Origin: a bacterium
GTDB taxonomy: Bacteria > UBP6 > JAFGXH01
Assembly: GCA_027064085.1 (NCBI GenBank)
Contig: JAMOQH010000073.1
Span: forward strand, 1 to 48,578
Reading direction: 5' to 3'
DNA length: 48,578 nt
In this document: positions 36,401 to 44,509 of the stretch, piece after piece
Position numbering within the stretch: the first letter of the stretch is position 1
Layout of the letters: every line of letters begins with the position of its first letter
Translations under genes and position numbers: made by a program
The notes under the pieces: generated by a model
Database searches by the model: none
What the model was told of the DNA's origin: nothing
What the model saw: only the letters and a program-made list of their open reading frames with translations

Positions 36401-36644
36401 CACGGTTTCCTGAAAGACTATTAGTGTTTTCTCTGTTATAATTAAATTTTTGAAAATTATATCCATCATATTTATTTAATCCATTAAGGGTTCCAATCCA
36501 CATTAAACCATATTTATCTTGTAATATTGTATTAACTGTACTATTGGAAAGCCCATCTTCTGTTGTTATTATTTTATATGTAAAGTTATACTCAGCATAT
36601 AAAAGACTTGATAAAAAGATGCTTATTAAAATAATATATTTCAT
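33456..36644 (-). CDS. Periplasmic double-propeller / Y_Y_Y / GGDEF sensor protein
   Basis: Signal peptide (1-18), then about 14 blades of the two-component-regulator-propeller type (LMWIGTLNGLNKYD and similar), enough for two seven-bladed propellers. A Y_Y_Y domain (about 680-775), one membrane segment (785-806), a coiled coil and a GGDEF domain follow. GGEEF is at 933-937, with the inhibitory RxxD (RGSD) five residues before; a 45-residue tail follows the domain. In Bacteroidetes this outer part usually feeds a histidine kinase for glycan sensing; here the output is cyclic di-GMP. I start at the ATG at 36644 (GGAG eight bases upstream); total 1062 aa. Promoter: 36666-36694. Confidence 0.9.
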   Translation of the reverse strand: MKYIILISIFLSSLLYAEYNFTYKIITTEDGLSNSTVNTILQDKYGLMWIGTLNGLNKYDGYNFQKFNYNRENTNSLSGNRVYSLLYEEESDNLWVGLFDGGLNKININTLKINRYNIALKKDKIIGKHIRNIFKDSKGYIWISTNGKGLKRFSPKTQEIKHYLHRESDKNTITSNYIRMVYEDNRHNLWIATKGSGILTRYDYPKNKFIKYNIKIEGKNIEWITGDNNNKLFVGTRDGALNVIDLQKNTNKALYFRKKNNQILKESLIRKLFFETTSNLLWIGTEKGLFIYDITKNKFDTIKGLENIHVRSIFKDKMGLIWIGTLSKGLIKINKNTLPVKYLFHDKNNNNSLIDDVVWNIYEDKNKNLWVSTTNGLTIYDNNNNFIKKYLHSDNNKFSMSESNATSIIDIDTKTKWLGTYGAGIEIFDAQNETFTNINKKSKIIPGLTSNYISKLFKDSKNNIWIGTYDAGLNLYLKNENKFKIFKNTLRNNCTLKSNQIRDIIEDRNKNLWIATYGGGLFLYKNKKFKNYTKKFKNKSLAINNSIYSISYDSLNNYIWGATEAGYIIFDLNTMKFIEFDFLKRLNNKVLISVIVDKNHDIWFSSGKGIFWVKFKDKKLFQFDKKDGLFTDEFNENAYSLKNDNTICFGSKKGAILFNSNKIKINKKEPSISLISIKIDGKNYKNKDMNISETKNLKINYDNHIITFKFSIIDYLDTNKNTYQYRIIGFTNNWSDFTTSNRLVFTTSKPGKYTLMIKGKNSKQILSKNNIEINIEVIPPFYKKGSFITITIIVFSLIIFIIIKYRISSIKKANKLLEQKVNEKTKELYETNKKLEEMALSDSLTGLRNRYFFKVVLKDEINNFIQNKLSTLNNPKREGDNNNNVMGIFMVDLDHFKLVNDKYGHDSGDIVLKELADVFKKTTRGSDAIIRWGGEEFLIILKNCQKDYLDIYCNKLLTEVNCHNFKVLSGEKTIKKSCSIGYVSYPILNQTPNYIDLEHAIIIADLALYYAKENGRNKGVRLDISEFLPPKENIHEYLDDLNKALNVNFLKIGKIINGERND

Positions 36645-36665
36645 ATATAACTCCAACAATTATTT

Positions 36666-36694
36666 ATTTTAATCTAAATTTGTTTATATATCAA
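36666..36694 (-). promoter_or_regulatory. Promoter of the propeller-GGDEF / thrC unit
   Basis: Minus strand: TTGATA (36689-36694), 17 bases, TAAAAT (36666-36671), about 22 bases before the ATG at 36644. Confidence 0.55.
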
Positions 36695-36727
36695 TATTTT
36701 TTTCTTATTTTAAGAGTTTATATGATT

Positions 36728-39700
36728 TTAATTTGCTTCAAGAAAATTTATTAAATCTGTTCTTGCCTGAGTGGTAACGGCTGGAGATTTGTTTATCATT
36801 ATAAATGAATGCCAAAATAGTTTACTAGGGTCATAATCATCTACTTGATATTCTTTGAATAATGCAGGGTTTTTAGCATTTGTTAACGGATTAATTAATC
36901 CAAGTTTAATGCCTAAGTCATCTGTTGTGAAATTGGCAACTACTGGATCACCAAGTGATTTTTGTATTAAAATAGGTAAACCTATCTTGCTGTAGTTGAT
37001 AGGGTCGGCAGGGTCAAGTACTAGCTGTGCTAAATACATGAAATCATCGAGTTCTTTGGAGTCTTTGCTCATTCCCATTGCTTCAAATACAGCAAACAGA
37101 TTGCCACTAATAGATTCTTTGGTATTCATTATTATATTGGTGAGTCCACCACCAGCTGAAACAAGAGATGCTGATTTTATTGAATCATCAACAGATATGA
37201 ATATATTTCCTATTATTGTTCCTAAGGAAAATCCAAAGTATTTAATATTATTATTATCAATGTTTGAAAATTTTATATCATTATTCAAATTATGAAAATC
37301 TACAAGTTTTAAGTTTGCCGTTAGTATCGTTTGTTCTATAACGGCCTGTCTTATTAAATCTCTTGTTCCAAAGAGGTTTAATCCTAAAAATCCTTCTCCA
37401 GAATCATCTGGGACACCATCTGGTATATTTCTATTTAAAGCAAAGTTATCTTTTAAATCTATTTCTGGATGTAAACTTCTTACTCCATGAAGTGGTAAAT
37501 CCATTGATATAACAATATATCCCTTTTCTGTCAAAGTATTTAATATTGGTAAAACTTCCTCTTTTGAATCATTTATACCATGCTGAAATATAATAACTTT
37601 ATTATTATTCTGAATTTGTCCTGTTTCATCAGGAAATGCAATTAGAATAGGTATTTTTCTAAAATCAGATGGTTGCAGTGCTCCAGAAAGTTTATTTTTA
37701 TCAAAAACATATTGATCTGTAAGCATCCATGGAGCTAAAAATTCAGCTTCAACTATTTTGGATACATGTTCAAATGATTGTGTCCCGCCTTGCATCCAGT
37801 AATTGTTTAAGTAATTGTTATAATGAGTAGAAATTTCAGAATTATCAATTACTGTTTTGATTGCAAGAGTATTTTTAGGAATATTATCACTTATTTTCAT
37901 ACCTAAAATAATATTTTTCATGTCTTGTGTAACCGTTTGGGTTGTTACTGTCCACATCATTGCAATGTTATCCCGGTTTAATCCAAGGCCTCCATCAGTT
38001 AAAGGAATTTCAAGGGCCTTGTAAGCGGTATCAAATTGTGTTCTTGCTCCTTCGAGCATGTTAAGTGTTTCAGCATCATAATTAGCAAGCGCTAAATATT
38101 TTGGAGATCCATCCTCATTTAATAACGACTCTCTTTCACTCATCAATGAAAATGTTAAGGATTTAACTAGTTCTTCCCCAGCTTTTCCTTTTACTTCATT
38201 TGTTAAAACAACTAAGTATTTTGAAGATTCATCCCAGTTTCTAAGGAGAGGTTTAATTTTTAATGTATTCCATGCATCATTAAAAGTTGCTTCTATTAAA
38301 GTTGGGATTGCTGTTGGATTACCCTGTTCATCAATACCTAGTTTTAAGACTAATAAATTGGGGATTTCACCGTTTGGTATGTTCGTAATATTGGTATTTA
38401 CTGTAGAAATATCTAAGGCGTTACTTAATGTTAATGAAAATTCTTTTGAAGTACTCCAGCCATCAAGTGTGTTTATTCCTTCTATTAATGCTTTCATTGG
38501 GTCATTATCTTTGACAGGTAAGTTTAAATGATGGCTAATTTCTTTGCCGTTTTCATCATATTCGTAAGCCGTTATAAAGTCAGATGGGAGGGGCGCTTCT
38601 GTTGCTTTTTCACAACCAGGAAAATCATTAGCTTGAAAGCAAGGAATAATATAGTTTTCTCCAAAAGTAACACTCCAAAACATTATTATATCATCTCTTT
38701 TGATATTTGCTATAGATTCAACAGTATCTAAACTATCTTTATATTTTAATCTTAACATTTCAAGACTTTGTGCGTCAGATAATTTACCTTTAAATACTTC
38801 TTTTAAAGATGATAAAACTGTTGTCATTTCTGCATCAACAAATAAAGAATCTTTCATTTTTGCAAAAAAAGTAGCACCAGATGCAAAAACTTCTTCTCCT
38901 AAATGATTTTTAACTCCTTTTTTTATCACAATAAAGTAACTACTATTAAAATCCCATTTACCTGATTTTGGGGATATAAATATTCTAGAAGTATCCTTTA
39001 CTCCATCTTGAAGTTCGTTATCGTATGAAATATTAAAATCATCACTTGTAAGTACTGATACACCATTGGATTCCTGTTTTAAAATTAGGATATTATCTTT
39101 TACTGTGTTTATATCTAATGGATCACTAAATTTTAATGAAAACTTAGTTTTGTTTGATATGTTTAAATGTGTATTTGCAGGTAATGCCAAACTCATTAAA
39201 TCTGATGGCAAGGGTATTTGATCATCTTTACAAGCTGATAAATTTTCTTTAAAACATGCAACAGGTTTTTCAAATTTAAAAGACCATAATAAAAGAACAT
39301 CAAAACGGCTTATTTTTAATAATTTACCCAATAAATCTAATTGAGGAGCTAATTCATCTCTTAATGCTTGCAATGTTTGTGCATCTTTATCGCTTAATGC
39401 TTCAATTACTGATTTACCCTCTTTGTTGATTAAAGGAAATTCAGAGATTGCAAGAAACCAAGCCTTAGATTTACCAAAAATTAAATTGTCTTGAGATTTA
39501 ATACCATTAAGCAAAATTACAACATAGGTTGATTTAGGATTCCAACTTCCTGTTGAACTTGAAATTGCAAGAATACTTTGATCTTCATTACCTTCAGAGT
39601 CTTTGAAATAATTAATCACATAGCTGTTTTCGGGTAAAACATTATTATCTTCAAGTATAATTATATTTTTAGAATTTAAAGATTCTTTTTTTATTTTATC

Positions 39701-39955
39701 CCCAAATTTAACAATAAAAGGAGTATGAGGGTCAATATTAACGGTTAAACCTTTAGGTAATGCTGCTTCCATATAAGATGATGGCATGGGTACTCTGTAA
39801 GCTTCATTTCCACATTCTGGAGTTATTTCATTGAAACAAGCTACTGGGTTGTTTTCTATTTTAAAAGCTTCTGGTTCTGACCAAACATTACAGCTTGCTA
39901 TAAATATTACTAAACTTATATATATAATATATTTAAATATAAAAAAATTATTCAT
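36728..39955 (-). CDS. Surface lipoprotein with three repeated modules and a lipase-like alpha/beta hydrolase domain
   Basis: The lipobox IASC ends at Cys22. Three modules of about 190-235 residues follow (about 37-228, 232-430, 438-672). Each begins with a Cys pair (PVACF, PVACF, IPCF), a P-x-P-S-D/S-x-M/F step and an Ig-like strand block (KFSLKFSDPLDINTV), and ends with R-x-D-x-x-x-x-W (RFDVLLLW, RDDIIMFW, RDNIAMMW). The C-terminal third is an alpha/beta hydrolase with QHGIND (791-796), nucleophile Ser910 (GFSLG), Asp1003 and His1049. The plan resembles VolA-type bacterial lipases. It probably hydrolyses lipids at the surface. GGAGG precedes the ATG. It follows the receptor remnant by 11 bases. 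Confidence 0.75.
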   Translation of the reverse strand: MNNFFIFKYIIYISLVIFIASCNVWSEPEAFKIENNPVACFNEITPECGNEAYRVPMPSSYMEAALPKGLTVNIDPHTPFIVKFGDKIKKESLNSKNIIILEDNNVLPENSYVINYFKDSEGNEDQSILAISSSTGSWNPKSTYVVILLNGIKSQDNLIFGKSKAWFLAISEFPLINKEGKSVIEALSDKDAQTLQALRDELAPQLDLLGKLLKISRFDVLLLWSFKFEKPVACFKENLSACKDDQIPLPSDLMSLALPANTHLNISNKTKFSLKFSDPLDINTVKDNILILKQESNGVSVLTSDDFNISYDNELQDGVKDTSRIFISPKSGKWDFNSSYFIVIKKGVKNHLGEEVFASGATFFAKMKDSLFVDAEMTTVLSSLKEVFKGKLSDAQSLEMLRLKYKDSLDTVESIANIKRDDIIMFWSVTFGENYIIPCFQANDFPGCEKATEAPLPSDFITAYEYDENGKEISHHLNLPVKDNDPMKALIEGINTLDGWSTSKEFSLTLSNALDISTVNTNITNIPNGEIPNLLVLKLGIDEQGNPTAIPTLIEATFNDAWNTLKIKPLLRNWDESSKYLVVLTNEVKGKAGEELVKSLTFSLMSERESLLNEDGSPKYLALANYDAETLNMLEGARTQFDTAYKALEIPLTDGGLGLNRDNIAMMWTVTTQTVTQDMKNIILGMKISDNIPKNTLAIKTVIDNSEISTHYNNYLNNYWMQGGTQSFEHVSKIVEAEFLAPWMLTDQYVFDKNKLSGALQPSDFRKIPILIAFPDETGQIQNNNKVIIFQHGINDSKEEVLPILNTLTEKGYIVISMDLPLHGVRSLHPEIDLKDNFALNRNIPDGVPDDSGEGFLGLNLFGTRDLIRQAVIEQTILTANLKLVDFHNLNNDIKFSNIDNNNIKYFGFSLGTIIGNIFISVDDSIKSASLVSAGGGLTNIIMNTKESISGNLFAVFEAMGMSKDSKELDDFMYLAQLVLDPADPINYSKIGLPILIQKSLGDPVVANFTTDDLGIKLGLINPLTNAKNPALFKEYQVDDYDPSKLFWHSFIMINKSPAVTTQARTDLINFLEAN

Positions 39956-39966
39956 TTAAACCTCCA

Positions 39967-41111
39967 TTAAAATTTTGCATTAAAACCTAGAATATATAAA
40001 CCACCTGATTCATCTGCAAAACCAAATTCCCTATTTTTATTATTTAAGATATTTCTTGCATTAAAATAAAAAGATGCTCTATTGGTAACATCGTATGTTA
40101 ATTTTGCATTTACTAGTATTTTACTTGAAATCTCAACACTATCATATAAATGATGATATGTTTGTTGTCCGAAATAGTAAGTACTAATATTTAAATTCAT
40201 ATTATAAAATTTACCAATATTTATATAACCACCTCCATAATATTTAGGAGTATCTAAATGTTCGATGGTCTCTCCTGGATCATTTAAATGGGTAACTCCA
40301 CGACTAAACCAATCTGCATTATAGTTTTCAAGTTCTGTTTTTTGTAAAGTAATGAAAAATTTTGTCCTTACTTTGCTAAAGGATAAAGTAGTACTAAATG
40401 TTGCTCCATATTGTTTTGCTGTTAAGGCTAATTGAGACCATCTTACTTCTGTTCTTGAAACTCCATCAATAACAACAAGATTACCTGTTGGTACAAAGTG
40501 AGAAAAATCTTTTCCTGTTGTATAAAATAATTCAAAATCAAAATCAAATGAATCATTTAATTTAAATCTTGTTCCTAATTCCATTAAGTCAATTGTAACG
40601 AGTTTTAAATTTCTACTTCCAACATAAATTGTTGGGTTATTCGCATCTAAATTTCTTACTTGATAAAATGTAGGTCCAAGAAAAGGATTTCTGTTAGCTC
40701 TTGAATAAACTCCTCTTAAAATAAATTTATCTTTATAGTTATAAATTGATGCTAATTGAAATGTAAAATAATTATCCTTTAAGTGTGCAAACATATCAAG
40801 TCGGCCTGCACCAACAAATTTCAACGAATTATTTAATAAACTTATTTCTGTTCTTAATGAAGCTCCTAGGTTTTCAAATTTAGCTACTTTATATTCTTCT
40901 CCTCCATAAGCAAGAGCTCCATATTGAATATTATTATAACTTACAATTGATTTTAGATCTAACATATCAAATAATTTAATATTATAAGCCATAGAGGTGT
41001 TTTTTTACTTGCAAAACCATCTTTTCTATTACCCTCAAGATTTATAAAGTCAATATAATACACTAAGCCTATATCTTTGTTTTTAATAATAATTATAAAT
41101 AAAACTAAAGT
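39967..41111 (-). pseudogene. TonB-dependent receptor, truncated and frameshifted
   Basis: The frame from 40992 to 39967 (341 aa) is the C-terminal beta-barrel of a TonB-dependent receptor: alternating strands, NPTIYVGSRNLKLVTID, NARNILNNKNREFG and a final aromatic GFNAKF. The upstream sequence continues the barrel in another frame (YIDFINLEGNRKDGFASK). Removing one T from the seven-T run at 41000-41006 would join GFASKNTS to MAYNIKLF. Upstream of about 41111 a stop appears, and the signal peptide, plug domain and first barrel strands are missing. It is therefore a relic or a misassembled gene; outer-membrane uptake of vitamins, siderophores or glycans would have been its role. Confidence 0.75.
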
Positions 41112-41161
41112 TTAATTTTATTTAAGATGATTTAAATAGTGGCTTGAAATGTTTGATGTTT

Positions 41162-41548
41162 TTATAAAAAAGCAATTTTATAAGCGTAATATAGACCAGG
41201 TGCAATTAAAACAAGGCCTACAAATAAAGAAAAGCCTATAGTCAAGTTATCCATTTCTAATTCTATACCATCTTTTTCTTTTAATCTGTCAGGAAGAATT
41301 TTTAATTCGTATTTTGTTATTATTATTTCTATTACAATAAGAAAAACAAGTATGTATTTCCATATACTTTTTATTTCAGCGGGAATTGTTTTAGGCCAAG
41401 TTAATACAACTGATGTAATTATTAATATTCCACTTAAAATAGATAAAAATATAAAGTATTTATGTTCTTTAAATTCTATATGTTCTTTTAGGCCATAAAG
41501 CCAAGCTAGTGAAAATATTGCTAAGTATGATAATCCTAAATAATCCAT
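41162..41548 (-). CDS. Small integral membrane protein, unknown
   Basis: 128 aa with four hydrophobic segments (about 5-18, 31-50, 64-80 and 104-125). A charged loop (KYELKILPDRLKEKDGIELEMD) lies between the third and fourth. No family is recognised. AAGGA lies five bases before the ATG, and only six bases separate it from the valS stop, so it is translated from the valS transcript. Confidence 0.65.
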   Translation of the reverse strand: MDYLGLSYLAIFSLAWLYGLKEHIEFKEHKYFIFLSILSGILIITSVVLTWPKTIPAEIKSIWKYILVFLIVIEIIITKYELKILPDRLKEKDGIELEMDNLTIGFSLFVGLVLIAPGLYYAYKIAFL

Positions 41549-41554
41549 GAATCC

Positions 41555-44221
41555 TTATTTTAAAAGTTCTAGTTTTTCTAAATCATTTTCTAGTTTAGCT
41601 TTTACTACTTTATAATCAGCAATTTTTTCTTTTTCTTTATTAACAACCGCCTCAGGTGCCTTATCAACAAATCTAGGATTATTTAATTTTTTAGATACAA
41701 AATCAATATCTTTTAATACTTTTTTAAGCTGTTTATTTACTCTCGCCATTTCACTATCTACATCAACTAGACCTTTTAAAGGGATAAATACTGTTGTATC
41801 TTTCAATAATTTAGAAGCAGCTAAGTCCATTTTAGTATCATCGGTAAACTCAACAGAATTTGCTCTGCATTGAGTTTTAAGATAGCTAGAATTTCTTTCT
41901 ATCATATCTTTTTTATCGGATTTAACAATGATTTTAATTTCCTTTGCCATTGAAATATTATTCTCACCACGAATATTTCTTATATTATTAATGATCTCCA
42001 TAAGATATTCCATTTCAGAAACAGAAGACTTATACATGTAACTTTTTACAACTTTAGGATATGATGAAATCATAATACTTTCTTCGTCTTTTAAAGATGA
42101 ATCGGGTAATACTGAATATAATTCCTCTGTAACAAAAGGCATAAATGGGTGAATTAACTTTAGAATATTAATCAAAGTATAGTATAAGACTTCTTTTGTT
42201 GCATTTTTTTCTTCTGCAGATACTGTTTCATCATAAAGAGTTGTTTTAATAAGTTCTAAATACCAATCACAAAATTCATGCCATATAAATTGGTATAATT
42301 CACTAGCAGCATTAGAGAAATTATAATCGTAAATATGTTTATCTACTGATTCTATTACTTCGTTTAATCTTGTTATTATCCATTTATCTGCAAGAGAAAT
42401 GGGTAATTTATCCAATGCATCAGAATTAGTAGGAGTAAAATCATCAAATTGCATCATAGCAAATTTACTAGCATTAAAAATCTTATTTATAAAGTTTTTG
42501 TAACCTTCAATTCTTGTAACATCAAGTTTTATATCTCTACCTTGTTGAGTTAGCATTAACAAAGTAAATCTTAAAGCATCTGTTCCGTATTCATCTATAA
42601 CAGTAAGAGGGTCAATAACATTTCCTTTTGTTTTTGACATTTTAACACCTTTTTTATCTCTTACCATTGCATGAAGATAAATATCTTTAAATGGAACTTC
42701 TCCCATAAATTTGATACCCATCATCATCATTCTAGCAACCCAGAAAAAAATAATATCACTTCCTGTTTCCATTACACTAGTTGGATAAAATTTTTCTAAA
42801 GTTTTAGTGTTTTCTGGCCAACCCATTGTTGAAAATGCCCATAATCCACTAGAAAACCAAGTGTCTAAAACATCTTCATCTTGACTAACATTTTTTGAAT
42901 TACATTTTGGACAAACAGTAACGGTATTTTTGCTTACTTCCATGTGTCCACAATCATCACAGTAGTATGCGGGTATCTGATGTCCCCACCATAATTGCCT
43001 ACTTATACACCAGTCTTGAATATTGTACATCCAATTAAAATATGTTTTTTCCCAGTGTTTGGGATAAATTTTTGTTTTACCCGTTTCAACTGCTTCAATT
43101 GCGGGTTTAGCTAAACTTTCTATTTTAACAAACCATTGTTCACTTAGCATAGGTTCAACAATCGCTCCTGTTCTTTGACTATGCCCAACTTGATGTGTAT
43201 GTTCTTCAACTTTTATTAATAAACCTAATGACTCTAAGTCTTTAACAACAGCTTTTCTTGCTTCTTCAACATCCATTCCTCTATATTTTTCAGGGACATT
43301 TTCATTTAACTTACAAGCAGTATCCAAAATAGAAATTTCTTCTAAGTTATGGCGTTTTCCAGCGGCAAAATCATTAAAATCATGTGCGGGAGTAAGTTTA
43401 ACTACTCCTGTTCCGAATTCTATATCAACAAGTTCACTGTCTCCAACTATTGGTATTTCTTTATTCATTATTGGTAAAATGACTTTTTTGCCAATTAAGT
43501 GCTTATATCTTTCGTCATCAGGGTGAACGGCAACTCCTGTATCGCCAAACATTGTTTCCGGTCTAGTTGTTGCAACTGTAAGGATAATATCACTGTTTTT
43601 AACGGGATATTTTATATGCCATAAATTACCGGGAAGCTCTTTGTGGTCAACTTCTAAATCAGAAAGTGCTGTAAATGATACTGGGTCCCAATTTATTAAC
43701 CTATTGGCTTTATGTATTAATCCTTCATTATACAACTGAACAAAAACTTCCTTAACAGCTTTACTTAAGCCTTCATCCATAGTAAATCTTTCTCTTTCCC
43801 AATCTAATGAAGCTCCTAGCTTTTTAAGTTGGTTAGTAATTCTATCACCATGGTCTTTTTTCCATTCCCAAACTTTTTCTATAAATTTTTCACGGCCTAA
43901 GTCATGTCTAGTAAGGCCAAGTTCTTTTTTAATATTTCTTTCAACCATCATTTGAGTAGCGATACCTGCATGGTCTGTTCCTGGAATCCACATAGTTTCA
44001 AATCCACTCATTTTTCTATGTCTAACCATAATATCTTGAATAGAAATAGTCAAGGCATGCCCCATGTGAAGAACTCCTGTAACATTTGGAGGTGGAATGA
44101 CTATGGAAAAGGGCTCTTTATCACTATTTTCATCTGCTTTAAAATATCCTTTTTCCAACCAATACTCATACCACTTATCCTCAATTGCACGAGGATCATA
44201 GCTGTAATTTTTCAAATCCAT
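41555..44221 (-). CDS. valS: Valyl-tRNA synthetase
   Basis: Class I synthetase that charges tRNA-Val and edits mischarged Thr. 888 aa from the ATG at 44221. HIGH is in PPPNVTGVLHMGHAL (52-55) and KMSKS is KMSKT (527-531). The editing domain is inserted at about 190-345. A zinc ribbon is at Cys421, Cys424, Cys437 and Cys440, and the C-terminal 70 residues are the usual coiled-coil arm. The start was chosen because GGAG lies seven bases upstream and the promoter at 44247-44275 covers the longer frame's first codons. Confidence 0.97.
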   Translation of the reverse strand: MDLKNYSYDPRAIEDKWYEYWLEKGYFKADENSDKEPFSIVIPPPNVTGVLHMGHALTISIQDIMVRHRKMSGFETMWIPGTDHAGIATQMMVERNIKKELGLTRHDLGREKFIEKVWEWKKDHGDRITNQLKKLGASLDWERERFTMDEGLSKAVKEVFVQLYNEGLIHKANRLINWDPVSFTALSDLEVDHKELPGNLWHIKYPVKNSDIILTVATTRPETMFGDTGVAVHPDDERYKHLIGKKVILPIMNKEIPIVGDSELVDIEFGTGVVKLTPAHDFNDFAAGKRHNLEEISILDTACKLNENVPEKYRGMDVEEARKAVVKDLESLGLLIKVEEHTHQVGHSQRTGAIVEPMLSEQWFVKIESLAKPAIEAVETGKTKIYPKHWEKTYFNWMYNIQDWCISRQLWWGHQIPAYYCDDCGHMEVSKNTVTVCPKCNSKNVSQDEDVLDTWFSSGLWAFSTMGWPENTKTLEKFYPTSVMETGSDIIFFWVARMMMMGIKFMGEVPFKDIYLHAMVRDKKGVKMSKTKGNVIDPLTVIDEYGTDALRFTLLMLTQQGRDIKLDVTRIEGYKNFINKIFNASKFAMMQFDDFTPTNSDALDKLPISLADKWIITRLNEVIESVDKHIYDYNFSNAASELYQFIWHEFCDWYLELIKTTLYDETVSAEEKNATKEVLYYTLINILKLIHPFMPFVTEELYSVLPDSSLKDEESIMISSYPKVVKSYMYKSSVSEMEYLMEIINNIRNIRGENNISMAKEIKIIVKSDKKDMIERNSSYLKTQCRANSVEFTDDTKMDLAASKLLKDTTVFIPLKGLVDVDSEMARVNKQLKKVLKDIDFVSKKLNNPRFVDKAPEAVVNKEKEKIADYKVVKAKLENDLEKLELLK

Positions 44222-44246
44222 ATTTTTCTCCAAAAAAACGAGTTTA

Positions 44247-44275
44247 TTTATAATATATTTTGGGGATTTTATCAA
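44247..44275 (-). promoter_or_regulatory. Promoter of valS
   Basis: Minus strand: TTGATA (44270-44275), 17 bases, TATAAA (44247-44252). It overlaps the codons of the longest valS frame and so argues for the start at 44221. Confidence 0.6.
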
Positions 44276-44294
44276 GGGATTTAGGGTTTAGGTA

Positions 44295-44403
44295 CTTCAA
44301 ACCATATTCAGGGTGAATACGAGATTCGCCCCTACATATGGTTTTACGTTTGATAATTTAGCCAAAGTCTAAATTATTAGGTTTTGCCTGGGTCAAAACC
44401 TTG
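44295..44403 (+). repeat. Dispersed hairpin element, copy B1
   Basis: From 5': a GGGTGAAT / ATTCGCCC hairpin, the core CCCCTACATATGGTTTTACG, a hairpin ATAATTTAG (44353-44361) / CTAAATTAT (44369-44377) with loop CCAAAGT, then GGTTTTG / CAAAACC. It is a direct repeat of 45925-46034. It lies between the divergent valS and Fic genes. Confidence 0.8.
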
Positions 44404-44438
44404 GTTTTATCTTTTAATTTACTATAATTATAATAAGC

Positions 44439-44467
44439 TTGATATATTTTGTTAATCAGAGTAGTAT
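44439..44467 (+). promoter_or_regulatory. Candidate promoter of the Fic gene
   Basis: TTGATA (44439-44444), 17 bases, TAGTAT (44462-44467). A perfect inverted repeat (44473-44496) follows immediately at the expected transcription start. Confidence 0.5.
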
Positions 44468-44472
44468 CATAA

Positions 44473-44496
44473 AACGCAATTTTATTATTTTGCGTT
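44473..44496 (+). promoter_or_regulatory. Inverted repeat at the Fic transcription start (operator or leader hairpin)
   Basis: AACGCAA (44473-44479) and TTGCGTT (44490-44496) are perfect arms around a 10-base AT loop, ending directly at the AAGGAGG ribosome site (44497-44503). It could be bound by the winged-helix domain of the Fic protein itself, or fold in the mRNA. Confidence 0.5.
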
Positions 44497-44509
44497 AAGG
44501 AGGTTTTAT

